Assembly (NCBI GenBank): GCA_037954235.1
Contig: JBBMOA010000001.1
Coordinates: 15,343,980 to 15,407,979 of the forward strand
DNA: 64,000 nt
Source: Aulostomus chinensis
Lineage: Eukaryota > Chordata > Actinopteri > Syngnathiformes > Aulostomidae
Reading direction: 5' to 3'
Notes under the pieces: generated by a model
What the model was told of the DNA's origin: nothing
The model's database searches: none
Seen by the model: only the letters and a program-made list of their open reading frames with translations
Program-made: the position numbers and the translations under genes
Part shown: positions 10,209-25,033 of the stretch, piece by piece
Numbering within the stretch: position 1 is the stretch's first letter
Layout: every line of letters begins with the position of its first letter

Positions 10209-12838
10209 ACAGTAATGGAGTGAAACTTTCGAATAACCTCAAAGTGATGCTGACAGTCATGTAGTAAGAGTTGCTACGAACCTCAAAATAATGCGACAGT
10301 AATGTAGTAAAAGTTGCTACGAACCTCAAAATAATGCGACAGTAATGTAGTAAAAGTTGCTACGAACCTCAAAATAATGCGACAGTAATGTAGTAAGAGT
10401 TGCTACGAACCTCAAAATAATGCGACAGTGATGTAGTAAAAGTTGCTACGAACCTCAAAATTATGCGACAGTAATGGAGTAAAAGTTGCTTCGAACCTCA
10501 AAATATTGCGACAGTTATGTCGGAAGAATTGCTAATGAACTCAAAATGATGCTAACAGTAATGTAGTGATAGTTGCTAATCAACTCAGTGATGCTTACAG
10601 TAATGTAGTAAGTGTGTCTAATAACCTCAAAGTGATGCTGACAGTCATGTACTAAGAGTTGCTACGAACCTCAAAATAATGTGACAGTGATGTCAGAAGA
10701 ATTGCTAATGATCTCAAAATGTTGCGACAGTGATGTAGTAAGAATTGCTAATGAACTCAAAATGATGCTAACAGTAATGCAGTGAAACTTTCAAATAACC
10801 TCAAAGTGATGCTTACAGTCATGTAGTAAGTGTTGCTACGAACCTCAAAATAATGCGACAGTAATGTAGTAAAAGTTGCTACGAACCTCAAAATATTGCG
10901 ACAGTGATGTCGGAAGAATTGCTAATGAACTCAAAATGATGCGACAGTGATGTAGTGATAGTTGCTAAGAAACTCAGTCATGCTTACAGTAATGTAGTAA
11001 GTGTTTTGAATAACCTCAAAGTGATGCTGACAGTCATGTAGTAAGAGTTGCTACGAACCTCAAAATAATGCGAAAGTAATGTAGTAAAAGTTGCTACGAA
11101 CCTCAAAATATTGCGACAGTGATGTCGGATGAATTGCTAATGAACTCAAGATGATGCTAACAGTAATGTAGTGGTAGTTGCTAATCAAGTCAGTGATGCT
11201 TACAGTAATGTAGTAAGAGTTACTACGAACCTCAAAATAATGCCACAGTAATGTAGTAAAAGTTGCTACGAACCTCAAAATATTGCGACAGTGATGTTGG
11301 AAGAATTGCTAATGAACTCAAAATGATGCTAACAGTAATGTAGTGATAGTTGCTAATCAACTCAGTGATGCTTACAGTAATGTAGTAAGTGTGTCGAATA
11401 ACCTCAAAGTGATGCTGACAGTCATGTACTAAGAGCTGCTACGAACCTCAAAATAATGTGACAGTGATGTCAGAAGAATTGCTAATGATCTCAAAATGTT
11501 GCGATAGTGATGTAGTAAGAATTGCTAATGAACTCAAAATGATGCTAACAGTAATGCAGTGAAACTTTCAAATAACCTCAAAGTGATGCTTACAGTCATG
11601 TAGTAAGTGTTGCTACGAACCTTAAAAATAATGTGACAGTAATGTAGTAAAAGTTGCTACGAACCTCAAAATATTGCGACAGTGATGTCGGAAGAATTGC
11701 TAATGAACTCAAAATGATGCTAACAGTAATGTAGTGATAGTTGCTAAGAAACTCAGTCATGCTTACAGTAATGTAGTAAGTGTTTTGAATAACCTCAAAG
11801 TGATGCTGACAGTCATGTAGTAAGAGTTGCTACGAACCTCAAAATATTGCGACAGTGATGTAGTAAGAATTGCTAATGAACTCAAAATGATGCTAACAGT
11901 AATGGAGTGAAACTTTCGAATAACCTCAAAGTGATGCTGAAGTCATGTAGTAAGTGTTGCTACGAACCTCAAAATAATGCGACAGTAATGTAGTAAAAGT
12001 TGCTACGGACCTCTAAATATTGCGACAGTGATGTCGGAAGAATTGCTGATGAACTCAAGATGATGCTAACAGTAATGTAGTGGTAGTTGCTAATCAAGTC
12101 AGTGATGCTTACAGTAATGTAGTAAGTGTTTCGAACAACCTCAAAGTTATGCTAGCAGTCATGTAGTAAGAGTTGCTACGAACCTCAAAATAATGCGACA
12201 GTGATGTCGGAAGAATTGCTAAAGATCTCAAAATGATGCGACAGTGATGTCAGAAGAATTGGTAATGATCTCAAAATGATGCTAACAGTAATGGAGTGAA
12301 CGTTTCGAATAACCTGAAAGTGATGCTGACAGTCATGTACCAAGAGTTTCTATGAATCTCAAAATAATGCGACAGTAATGTAGTAAAAGTTGCTACAACC
12401 TCAAAATATTGCGACATTGATGTCCGAAGAATTGCTAATGAACTCAAGATGATGCTAAATGTAATGGAGTGAAACTTTCGAATAACCTCAAAGTGATGCT
12501 TCCAGTCTTGTACTAAGAGTTGCTACGAACCTCAAAATAATGCGACAGTAATGTTGTAAAAGTTGCAACGAACCTCAAAATATTGCGACAGTGATGTCGG
12601 AAGAAATGCTAATGAACTCAAAATGATGCTAACAGTAATGTAGTGATAGTTGCTAATAAACTCAAACTGATGGTGACAGTAATGTAGTAAGAGTTGCTAG
12701 GAACCTTAAAATAATGCAACAATAATGTAGTAAGAGTTGCTACGAACCTCAAAACAATGTGAAAGTGATGTCGGAAGAATTGCAAATGATGTCAAAATGA
12801 TGCGACAGTGATGTAGTAAGACTTGCTAATGAACTCAA
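10209..12838 (-). repeat. Satellite super-block A, copy 2
   Basis: This is the longer partner of 6965-9163. The matching open frames at 7644-7862 and 11060-11278 differ by one residue. It contains extra monomers near 10900-11040 and 11840-11940 relative to copy 1. Boundaries are approximate because the monomers are similar to one another. Confidence 0.75.
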
Positions 12839-15800
12839 GATGATGCTAACAGTAATGTTGTGATAGTTGCTAAGAAACTCAGTGATGCTTAAAGTAATGT
12901 AGTAAGAGTTTCGAACAACCTCAAAGTGATGCTGACAGTAATTTAGTAAGAGTTGCTCATGAACTCAATTCAATGCTACAGTGATGTCGTGAGAATTGCT
13001 CAACAACTCAAAATGATGCTTACAGCAATGTAGTGATAGTTGCTAATAAACTGAAAGTGATGCTGACAGTAATGTAGTAAGAGTTGCTACGAACCTTAAA
13101 ATAATGCAACAATAATGTAGTAAGAGTTGCTTCGAACCTCAAAGTATTGCAACAGTGATGTCGGAAGAATTGCTAATGATCTCAAAATGATACGACAGTG
13201 ATGTAATAAGAATTGCTAATGAACTCAAAATGATGCTAACAGTAATGGAGTGAAACTTTCGAATAACCTCAAAGTGATACTGACAGTCATGTAGTAAGAG
13301 TTGCGACGAACCTCAAAATAATGTGACAGTAATGTAGTAAAAGTTTCTACGAACCTCAAAATAATGCGACAGTAATGTAGTAAAAGTTGCTACGAACCTC
13401 AAAATATTGCAACAGTGATGTCGGAAGAAATGCTAATGAACTCAAGATGATGCTAACAGTAATGGAGTGAAACTTTCGAAAAACCTCAAAGTGATGCTGA
13501 AAGTCATGTTGTAAGAGTTGCTACGAACCTCAAAATAATGCGACAGTAATGTACTAAAAGTTGCTACGAACCTAGAAATATTGCGACAGTGATGTCGGAA
13601 GAATTGCTAATGAACTCAAAATGATGCTAACAGTAATGTAGTGATAGTTGCGAATAAACTCAGTGATGCTTACAGTAATGTAGTAAGTGTTTCAAACAAC
13701 CTCAAAGTGATGCTGACAGTCATGCAGTAAGAGTTGCTAATGAAATCAGTTCAGTGCTCCAGTGATTTCGTGAGAATTGCTCAACAACTCAAAATGATGC
13801 GAACAGTAATGTCGTGATAGTTGCTAATAAACTCAAAGTGATGCTGACAGTAATGTAGTAAGAGTTGCGAGGAACCTTAAAATAATGCAACAATAATGTA
13901 GTAAGAGTTGCTACGAACCTCAAAATAATGTGACAGTGATGTCGGAAGAATTGCTAATGATGTCAAAATGATGCAACAGTGATGTAGTAAAAGTTGCTAC
14001 GAACCTCAAAATATTGCGACAGTGATGTCGGAAGAATTGCTAATGAACTCAAGATGATGCTAACAGAAATGGAGTGAAACTTTCGAATAACCTCAAAGTG
14101 ATGCTGACCGTCATATAGTAAGAGTTGCTAGGAACCTCAAAATAATGTGACAGTGATGTCGGAAGAATTGCTAATGAACTCAAGATGATGCTAACAGTAA
14201 TGGAGTGAAACTTTCGAATAACCTCAAAGTGATGCTGACAGTCATGTAGTAAGAGTTGCTACGAACCTCAAAATAATGCGACAGTGATGTCAGAAGAATT
14301 GCTAAAGATCTTAAAATGATGCGACAGTGATTTAGTAAGAATTGCTCATGAACTCAAAATGATGCTAACAGTAATGTAGTGATAGGTGCTTATCAAGTCA
14401 GTGATGCTTACAGTAATGTAGTAAGTGTTTCGAATAACCTCAAAGTGATGCTGACAGTCATGTAGTAAGAGTTGCTACGAACCTCAAAATAATGCGACAG
14501 TAGTGTAGTAAAAGTTGCTACGAACCTCAAAATATTGCGAAAGTGATGTCGGAAGAATTGCTAATGATCTCAAAATGATGCGACAGTGATGTAGTAAGAA
14601 TTGCTAATGAACTCAAGATGATGCTAACAGTAATGTAGTGATAGTTGCTTAGAAACTCAGTAATGCTTACAGTAATGTAGTAAGAGTTTCGAGCAAACTC
14701 AAAGTGATGCTGACAGTCATGTAGTTGGAGTTGCTAATGAACTCAATTTAATGCTACAGTGATGTCATGAGAATATCTCAACAACTCAAAATGATGCGAA
14801 CAGTAATGTAGTGATAGCTGCTAATAAACTCAAAGTGATGCTGACAGTAATGTAGTCAGAGTTGCTACGAAGCTTAAAATAATGCAACAATAATGTAGTA
14901 ATAGTTGCTACGAACCTCAAAATATTGCGACAGTGATGTCGGAAGAATTGCTAATGATCTCAAAATGATGTGACAGTGATGCAGTAAGAATTGCTAATGA
15001 ACTCAAAATGATGCTAACAGTAATGGAGTGAACGTTTCGAATAACCTCAAAGTGATGCTGACAGTCATGTAGTAAGAGTTGCTACGAACCTCAAAATAAT
15101 GCGAAAGTGATGTGGGAAGAATTGCTAATGAACTTAAATGATGCTAACAGTAATGTAGTGATAGTTGCAAATCAACTCAGTGATGCTTACAGTAATGTAG
15201 TTAGTGTTTCGAATAACCTCAAAGTGATGCTGACAGTCAGGTAGTAAGAGTTGCTAATGAACTCAATGCAATGCTACAGTGATGTCGTGAGAATTGCTCA
15301 TAAACTCAAAAAGATGCTTAGTGTAATGTAGTGATAGTTGCTATTAAACTCAAAGTGATGCTGACAGTAATGTAGTAAGAGTTGCTACGAACCTTAAAAT
15401 AATGCAACAATAATGTAGTAAGAGTTGCTACGAACCTCAAAATAATGTGACAGTGATGTCAGAAGAATTGCTAATGATCTCAAAATGATGCAACAGTGAT
15501 GTAGTAAGAATTGCTAAAGAACTCAAAATGATGCTAACAGTAATGGAGTGAAACTTTCGAATAACCTCAAAGTGATGCTGACAGTAATGTAGTAAGAGTT
15601 GCTACGAACCTTAAAATAATGCAACAATAATGTAGTAAAAGTTGCTACGAACCTCAAATTAATGTGACAGTGATGTCGGAAGAATTGCTAATGAACTCAA
15701 GATGATGCTAACAGTAATGGAGTGAAACTTTCGAAAAACCTCAAAGTGATGCTGAAAGTCATGTTGTAAGAGTTGCTACGAACCTCAAAATAATGCGACA

Positions 15801-18800
15801 GTAATGTACTAAAAGTTGCTACGAACCTAGAAATATTGCGACAGTGATGTCGGAAGAATTGCTAATGAACTCAAAATGATGCTAACAGTAATGTAGTGAT
15901 AGTTGCGAATAAACTCAGTGATGCTTACAGTAATGTAGTAAGTGTTTCAAACAACCTCAAAGTGATGCTGACAGTCATGTAGTAAGTGTTGAGACGAACC
16001 TTAAAATATTGCGACAGTGATGTCGGAAGAATTGCTAATGAACTCAAGATGATGCTAATAGTAATGTAGTGATAGTTGCTAAGAAACTCAGTGATGCTTA
16101 CAGTAATGTAGTAAAAGTTTCGAACAACCTCAAAGTGATGCTGACAGTCATTTAGTAAGAGTTGCTAATGAAATCAGTTCAGTGCTCCAGTGATTTCGTG
16201 AGAATTGCTCAACAACTCAAAATGATGCGAACAGTAATGTAGTGATAGTTGCGAATAAACTCAAAGTGATGCTGACAGTAATGTAGTAAGAGTTGCGAGG
16301 AACCTTAAAATAATGCAACAATAATGTAGTAAGAGTTGCTACGAACCTCAAATTAATGTGACAGTGATGTCGGAAGAACTGCTAATGAACTCAAGATGAT
16401 GCTAACAGTAATGGAGTGAAACTTTCGAAAAACCTCAAAGTGATGCTGAAAGTCATGTTGTAAGAGTTGCTACGAACCTCAAAATAATGCGACAGTAATG
16501 TACTAAAAGTTGCTACGAACCTCAAAATATTGCGACAGTGATGTCAGAAGAATTGCAAATGATCTCAAAATGATGCGACAGTGATGTAGTAAGAATTGCT
16601 AATGAACTTAAAATGATGCTAACAGTAATGTAGTTAGTTGCTAAGAAACTCAGTGATGCTTACAGTAATGTTGTAAGAGTTTCGAACAACCTCAAAGTGA
16701 TGCTGACAGTCATTTAGTAAGAGTTGCTAATGAACTCAATTCAATGCTACAGTGATGTCGTGACAATTGCTCATAAACTCAAAAAGATGTTAAAAGTAAT
16801 GTAGTGATAGTTGCGAATAAACTCAAAGTGATGCTGACAGTAATGTCGTAAGAGTTGCTAGGAACCTTAAAATAATGCAACAATAATGTAGTAAGAGTTG
16901 CTACGAACCTCAAATTAATGTGACAGTGATGTCGGAAGAATTGCTAATGAACTCAAGATGATGCTAACAGTAATGGAGTGAAACTTTCGAAAAACCTCAA
17001 AGTGATGCTGAAAGTCATGTTGTAAGAGTTGCTACGAACCTCAAAATAATGCGACAGTAATGTACTAAAAGTTGCTACGAACCTAGAAATATTGCGACAG
17101 TGATGTCGGAAGAATTGCTAATGAACTCAAAATGATGCTAACAGTAATGTAGTGATAGTTGCGAATAAACTCAGTGATGCTTACAGTAATGTAGTAAGTG
17201 TTTCAAACAACCTCAAAGTGATGCTGACAGTCATGTAGTAAGTGTTGAGACGAACCTCAAAATATTGCGACAGTGATGTCGGAAGAATTGCTAATGAACT
17301 CAAGATGATGCTAATAGTAATGTAGTGATAGTTGCTAAGAAACTCAGTGATGCTTACAGTAATGTAGTAAAAGTTTCGAACAACCTCAAAGTGATGCTGA
17401 CAGTCATTTAGTAAGAGTTGCTAATGAAATCAGTTCAGTGCTCCAGTGATTTCGTGAGAATTGCTCAACAACTCAAAATGATGCGAACAGTAATGTAGTG
17501 ATAGTTGCTAATAAACTCAAAGTGATGCTGACAGTAATGTAGTAAGAGTTGCGAGGAACCTTAAAATAATGCAACAATAATGTAGTAAGAGTTGCTACGA
17601 ACCTCAAAATAATGTGACAGTGATGTCGGAAGAATTGCTAATGATGTCAAAATGATGCGACAGTGATGTAGTAAAAGTTGCTACGAACCTCAAAATATTG
17701 CGACAGTGATGTCGGAAGAATTGCTAATGAACTCAAGATGATGCTAACAGTAATGGAGTGAAACTTTCGAATAACCTCAAAGTGATGCTGACCGTCATAT
17801 AGTAAGAGTTGCTACGAACCTCAAAATAATGCGAAAGTAATGTAGTAAAAGTTGCTACGAACCTCAAAATATTGCGACAGTGATGTCAGAAGAATTGCAA
17901 ATGATCTCAAAATGATGCGACAGTGATGTAGTAAGAATTGCTAATGAACTTAAAATGATGCTAACAGTAATGTAGTTAGTTGCTAAGAAACTCAGTGATG
18001 CTTACAGTAATGTAGTAAGAGTTTCGAACAACCTCAAAGTGATGCTGACAGTCATTTAGTAAGAGTTGCGAATGAACTCAATTCAATGCTACAGTGATGT
18101 CGTGAGAATTGCTCATAAACTCAAAAAGATGTTAAAAGTAATGTAGTGATAGTTGCTAATAAACTCAAAGTGATGCTGACAGTAATGTCGTAAGAGTTGC
18201 TAGGAACCTTAAAATAATGCAACAATAATGTAGTAAGAGTTGCTACGAACCTCAAAATAATGTGACAGTGATGTCGGAAGAATAGCTAATGAACTCAAGA
18301 TGATGCTAACAGTAATGGAGTGAAACTTTCGAATGACCTCAAAGTGATGCTGACAGTCATGTACTAAGAGTTGCTACGAACCTCAAAATAATGCGACAGT
18401 AATGTAGTAAAAGTTGCTAATGAACTCAAAATGATGCTAAAAGTAATGTAGTGATAGTTGCTAATTAACTCAGTGATGCTGACAGTAATGTAGTAAGTGT
18501 TTCCAACAACCTTAAAGTGATGCTGTCACTCATGTAGTAACATTTGCTTAACCTCAAAATGATGCTAACAGTAATGTAGTGATAGTTGCGAAAAAACTCA
18601 GTGATGCTTACAGTAATGTAGTAAGTGTTTCAAACAACCTCAAAGTGATGCTGACAGTCATGTAGTAAGAGTTGCTACCAACCTGAATTTAATGCTACAG
18701 TGATGTCTATGAATTGCTAATAAACTCAAAATGACGCTAACAGTAATGTAGTGATAGTTGCTAATAAACCCAAAATGATGCTAAAAGTAATGTAGTGATA

Positions 18801-19464
18801 GTTTCTAATCAACTCAGTGATGCTTACAGTAATGTAGTAAGAGTTGCTTCTAACCTCAAAATGATGCTAAAAGTAATGTAGTGATAGTTGCTAATGAACT
18901 CAAAGTGATGCTGACAGTAATGTAGTGATAGTTGCTACTAAACTCAAAGTGATGCTGACAGTCATGTAGTACGAGTTGCTACGAACCTTAAAATAATGTG
19001 ACAGTAATGTAGTAAAAGTTGCTACGAACCTCAAAATAATGCAACAATAATGTAGTAAGAGTTGCTAATGAACTCAATTCAATGCTATAGTGATGTCTTG
19101 AGAATTGCTCATCAACTCAAAATGATGCGAACAGTAAAGTAGTGATAGTCGCTTATAAACTCAAAGTGATGCTGACAGTAATGTAGTAAGAGTTGCTACG
19201 AACCTCAAAATAATGTGACGGTGATGTCAGAAGAATTGCTAATTATCTCAAAATGATGCGACAGTGATTTAGTAAGAATTGCTAATGAAATCAAAATGAT
19301 GCTAACAGTAATGTAGTGATAGTTGCGAAAAAACTCAAAGTGAAGCTGACAGTAATGTAGTAAGAGTTGCTACGGTCCTTAAAATAATGCAACAATAATG
19401 TAGTAAGAGTTGCTACGAACCTCAAAATAATGTGACAGTAATGTAGTAAAAGTTGCTACGAACC

Positions 19465-20825
19465 TCAAAATATTGCGACAGTGATGTCGGAAGAATTGCT
19501 AATGAACTCAAAATGATGCTAACAGTAATGTAGTGATAGTTGCTAATCAAGTCAGTGATGCTTACAGTAATGTAGTAAGTGTTTCGAATAACCTCAAAGT
19601 GATGCTGACATTCATGTAGTAAGAGTTGCTACGAACCTCAATATAATGCGACAGTAATGTAGTAAAAGTTGCTACGAACCTCAAAATATTGCGACAGTGA
19701 TGTCGGAAGAATTGCTAATGATCTCAAAATGATGCGACAGTGACGTAGTAAGAATTGCGAATGAACTCAAAATTATGCTAACAGTAATGGAGTGAAAGAT
19801 TCGAATAACCTCAAAGTGATGCTGACAGTCATGTAGTAAGAGTTGCTACGAACCTCAAAATATTGCGACAGTGATGTCGGAAGAATTGCTAATGAACTCA
19901 AAATGATGCTAACAGTAATGTAGTGATAGTTGCTAATTAACTCAGTGATGCTTACAGTAATGTAGTAAGTGTTTCCAACAACCTTAAAGTGATGCTGTCA
20001 CTCATGTAGTAACAGTTGCTTCTAACCTCAAAATGATGCTAACAGTAATGTAGTGATAGTTGCGAATAAACTCAGTGATGCTTACAGTAATGTAGTAAGT
20101 GTTTCAAACAACCTCAAAGTGATGCTGACAGTCATGCAGTAAGAGTTGCTACTAACCTCAAAATATTGCGACAGTGATGTCGGAAGAATTGCTAATGATC
20201 TCAAAATGATGCGACAGTGACGTAGTAAGAATTGCGAATGATCTCAAAATTATGCTAACAGTAATGGAGTGAAAGATTCGAATAACCTCAAAGTGATGCT
20301 GACAGTCATGTAGTAAGAGTTGCTACGAACCTCAAAATATTGTGACAGTGATGTCGGAAGAATTGCTAATGAACTCAAAATGATGCTAACAGTAATGTAG
20401 TGATAGTTGCTAATTAACTCAGTGATGCTTACAGTAATGTAGTAAGTGTTTCCAACAACCTTAAAGTGATGCTGTCACTCATGTAGTAACAGTTGCTTCT
20501 AACCTCAAAATGACGCTAACAGTAATGTAGTGATAGTTGCGAATAAACTCAGTGATGCTTACAGTAATGTAGTAAGTGTTTCAAACAACCTCAAAGTGAT
20601 GCTGACAGTCATGTTGTAAGAGTTGCTACTAACCTCAATTTAATGCTACAGTGATGTCTATGAATTGCTAATAAACTCAAAATGACGCTAACAGTAATGT
20701 AGTGATAGTTGCTAATAAACCCAAAATGATGCTAAAAGTAATGTAGTGATAGTTGCTAATCAACTCAGTGATGCTTACAGTAATGTAGTAAGTGTTTCGA
20801 ACAACCTCAAAGTGACGCTGACAGT
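19465..20825 (-). repeat. Satellite super-block B, copy 1
   Basis: Private variants (GACATTCATG, GAAAGATTCGAATAACC, GCTGTCACTCATG, AATGACGCTAAC) occur here and again exactly 1862 bp later. About 500 bp of other monomers separates the two copies. Boundaries are approximate. Confidence 0.75.
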
Positions 20826-21326
20826 GATGTAGTAAGAATTGCTAATGAACTCAAGATGATGCTAACAGTAATGTAGTTAGTTGCTAAGAAACTCAGTGAT
20901 GCTTACAGTAATGTAGTAAGAGTTTCGAACAACCTCAAAGTGATGCTGACAGTCATTTAGTAAGAGTTGCTAATGAACTCAATTCAATGCTACAGTGATG
21001 TCGTGACAATTGCTCATAAACTCAAAAAGATGTTAAAAGTAATGTAGTAATAGTTGCTAATAAACTCAAAGTGATGCTGACAGTAATGTCGTAAGAGTTG
21101 CTAGGAACCTTAAAATAATGCAACAATAATGTAGTAAGAGTTGCTACGAACCTCAAAATAATGTGACAGTGATGTCGGAAGAATTGCTAATGAACTCAAG
21201 ATGATGCTAACAGTAATGGAGTGAAACTTTCGAAAAACCTTAAAGTGATGCTGAAAGTCATGTTGTAAGAGTTGCTACGAACCTCAAAATAATGCGACAG
21301 TAATGTACTAAAAGTTGCTACGAACC

Positions 21327-22687
21327 TAGAAATATTGCGACAGTGATGTCGGAAGAATTGCTAATGAACTCAAAATGATGCTAACAGTAATGTAGTGATA
21401 GTTGCTAATCAAGTCAGTGATGCTTACAGTAATGTAGTAAGTGTTTCGAATAACCTCAAAGTGATGCTGACATTCATGTAGTAAGAGTTGCTACGAACCT
21501 CAATATAATGCGACAGTAATGTAGTAAAAGTTGCTACGAACCTCAAAATATTGCGACAGTGATGTCGGACGAATTGCTAATGATCTCAAAATGATGCGAC
21601 AGTGACGTAGTAAGAATTGCGAATGAACTCAAAATTATGCTAACAGTAATGGAGTGAAAGATTCGAATAACCTCAAAGTGATGCTGACAGTCATGTAGTA
21701 AGAGTTGCTACGAACCTCAAAATATTGCGACAGTGATGTCGGAAGAATTGCTAATGAACTCAAAATGATGCTAACAGTAATGTAGTGATAGTTGCTAATT
21801 AAATCAGTGATGCTTACAGTAATGTAGTAAGTGTTTCCAACAACCTTAAAGTGATGCTGTCACTCATGTAGTAACAGTTGCTTCTAACCTCAAAATGACG
21901 CTAACAGTAATGTAGTGATAGTTGCGAATAAACTCAGTGATGCTTACAGTAATGTAGTAAGTGTTTCAAACAACCTCAAAGTGATGCTGACAGTCATGCA
22001 GTAAGAGTTGCTACTAACCTCAAAATATTGCGACAGTGATGTCGGAAGAATTGCTAATGATCTCAAAATGATGCGACAGTGACGTAGTAAGAATTGCGAA
22101 TGATCTCAAAATTATGCTAACAGTAATGGAGTGAAAGATTCGAATAACCTCAAAGTGATGCTGACAGTCATGTAGTAAGAGTTGCTACGAACCTCAAAAT
22201 ATTGTGACAGTGATGTCGGAAGAATTGCTAATGAACTCAAAATGATGCTAACAGTAATGTAGTGATAGTTGCTAATTAACTCAGTGATGCTTACAGTAAT
22301 GTAGTAAGTGTTTCCAACAACCTTAAAGTGATGCTGTCACTCATGTAGTAACAGTTGCTTCTAACCTCAAAATGACGCTAACAGTAATGTAGTGATAGTT
22401 GCGAATAAACTCAGTGATGCTTACAGTAATGTAGTAAGTGTTTCAAACAACCTCAAAGTGATGCTGACAGTCATGTTGTAAGAGTTGCTACTAACCTCAA
22501 TTTAATGCTACAGTGATGTCTATGAATTGCTAATAAACTCAAAATGACGCTAACAGTAATGTAGTGATAGTTGCTAATAAACCCAAAATGATGCTAAAAG
22601 TAATGTAGTGATAGTTGCTAATCAACTCAGTGATGCTTACAGTAATGTAGTAAGTGTTTCGAACAACCTCAAAGTGACGCTGACAGT
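21327..22687 (-). repeat. Satellite super-block B, copy 2
   Basis: This is the partner of 19465-20825 at a constant offset of 1862 bp, measured at GACATTCATG (19607 and 21469) and at GTGACGCTG near the end. The few visible differences are single bases, for example GGAAGAATT against GGACGAATT. Confidence 0.75.
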
Positions 22688-25033
22688 CATGTAGTAAGAG
22701 TTGCTTCTAACCTCAAAATGATGCAAAAAGTAATGTAGTGATAGTTGCTAATAAACTCAAAGTGATGCTGACAGTCATGTAGTAAGAGTTGCTACGAACC
22801 TTAAAATAATGTGACAGTGATGTCAGAAGAATTGCAAATGATCTCAAAATGATGCGACAGTGATGTAGTAAGAATTGCTAATGAACTTAAAATGATGCTA
22901 ACAGTAATGTAGTTAGTTGCTAAGAAACTCAGTGATGCTTACAGTAATGTAGTAAGAGTTTCGAACAACCTCAAAGTGATGCTGACAGTCATTTAGTAAG
23001 AGTTGCTAATGAACTCAATTCAATGCTACAGTGATGTCGTGACAATTGCTCATAAACTCAAAAAGATGTTAAAAGTAATGTAGTGATAGTTGCTAATAAA
23101 CTCAAAGTGATGCTGACAGTAATGTCGTAAGAGTTGCTAGGAACCTTAAAATAATGCAACAATAATGTAGTAAGAGTTGCTACGAACCTCAAAATAATGT
23201 GACAGTGATGTCGGAAGAATTGCTAATGAACTCAAGATGATGCTAACAGTAATGGAGTGAAACTTTCGAAAAACCTCAAAGTGATGCTGAAAGTCATGTT
23301 GTAAGAGTTGCTACGAACCTCAAAATAATGCGACAGTAATGTACTAAAAGTTGCTACGAACCTAGAAATATTGCGACAGTGATGTCGGAAGAATTGCTAA
23401 TGAACTCAAAATGATGCTAACAGTAATGTAGTGATAGTTGCGAATAAACTCAGTGATGCTTACAGTAATGTAGTAAGTGTTTCAAACAACCTCAAAGTGA
23501 TGCTGACAGTCATGTAGTAAGAGTTGCTACGAACCTTAAAATAATGCAACAATAATGTAGTAAGAGTTGCTACGAACCTCAAAATAATGTGACAGTGATG
23601 TCAGAAGAATTGCTAATGATCTCAAAATGATGCGACAGTGATTTAGCAAGAATTGCTAATGAAATCAAAATGATGCTAACAGTAATGGAATGAACGTTTC
23701 GAATAACCTCAAAGTGATGCTGACAGTCATGTAGTAAGAGTTGCTACGAACCTCAATATAATGCGACAGTGATGTCAGAAGAATTGCTAATGAGCTCAAA
23801 ATGATGCGACAGTGATTTAGTAAGAATTGCTAATGAACTCAAAATGATGCTAACAGTAATGGAGTGAACGTTTCGAATAACCTCAAAGTGATGCTGACAG
23901 TCATGTAGTCAGAGTTGCTACGAACCTCAAAATAATGCGACAGTAATGTAGTAAAAGTTGCTACGAACCTTAAAATAATGCAACAATAATGTAGTAAGAG
24001 ATGCTACGAACCTCAAAATATTGCGACAGTGATGTCGGAAGAATTGCTAATAAACCCAAAATGATGCTAAAAGTAATGTAGTGATAGTTGCTAATCAACT
24101 CAGTGATGCTTACAGTAATGTAGTAAGTGTTTCGAACAACCTCAAAGTGACGCTGACAGTCATGTAGTAAGAGTTGCTACTAACCTCAAAATGATGCAAA
24201 AAGTAATGTCGTGATAGTTGCTAATAAACTCAAAGTGATGCTGACAGTCATGTAGTAAGAGTTGCTACGAACCTTAAAATGATGCGACAGTGATGTAGTA
24301 AGAATTGCTAATGAACTTAAAATGATGCTAACAGTAATGTAGTTAGTTGCTAAGAATCTCAGTGATGCTTACAGTAATGTAGTAAGAGTTTCGAACAACC
24401 TCAAAGTGATGCTGACAGTCATTTAGTAAGAGTTGCTAATGAACTCAATTCAATGCTACAGTGATGTCGTGAGAATTGCTCATAAACTCAAAAAGATGTT
24501 AAAAGTAATGTAGTGATAGTTGCTAATAAACTCAAAGTGATGCTGACAGTAATGTCGTAAGAGTTGCTAGGAACCTTAAAATAATGCAACAATAATGTAG
24601 TAAGAGTTCTTACGAACCTCAAAATAATGTGACAGTGATGTCGGAAGAATTGCTAATGAACTCAAGATGATGCTAACAGTAATGGAGTGAAACTTTCGAA
24701 TAACCTCAAAGTGATGCTGACAGTCATGTACTAAGAGTTGCTACGAACCTCAAAATAATGCGACAGTAATGTAGTAAAAGTTGCTACGAACCTCAAAATA
24801 TTGCGACAGTGATGTCGGAAGAATTGCTAATGAACTCAAAATGATGCTAAATGTAATGCAGTGATAGTTGCTAATCAAATCAGTAATGCTTTCAGTAATG
24901 TAGTAAGTGTTTCGAAGAACCTCAAAGTGATGCTGACAGTCATGTAGTAAGAGTTGCTACGAACCTCAAAATACTGCGACAGTGATGTCAGAAGAATTGC
25001 TAAAGCTCTCAAAATGATGCGACAGTGATGTCA

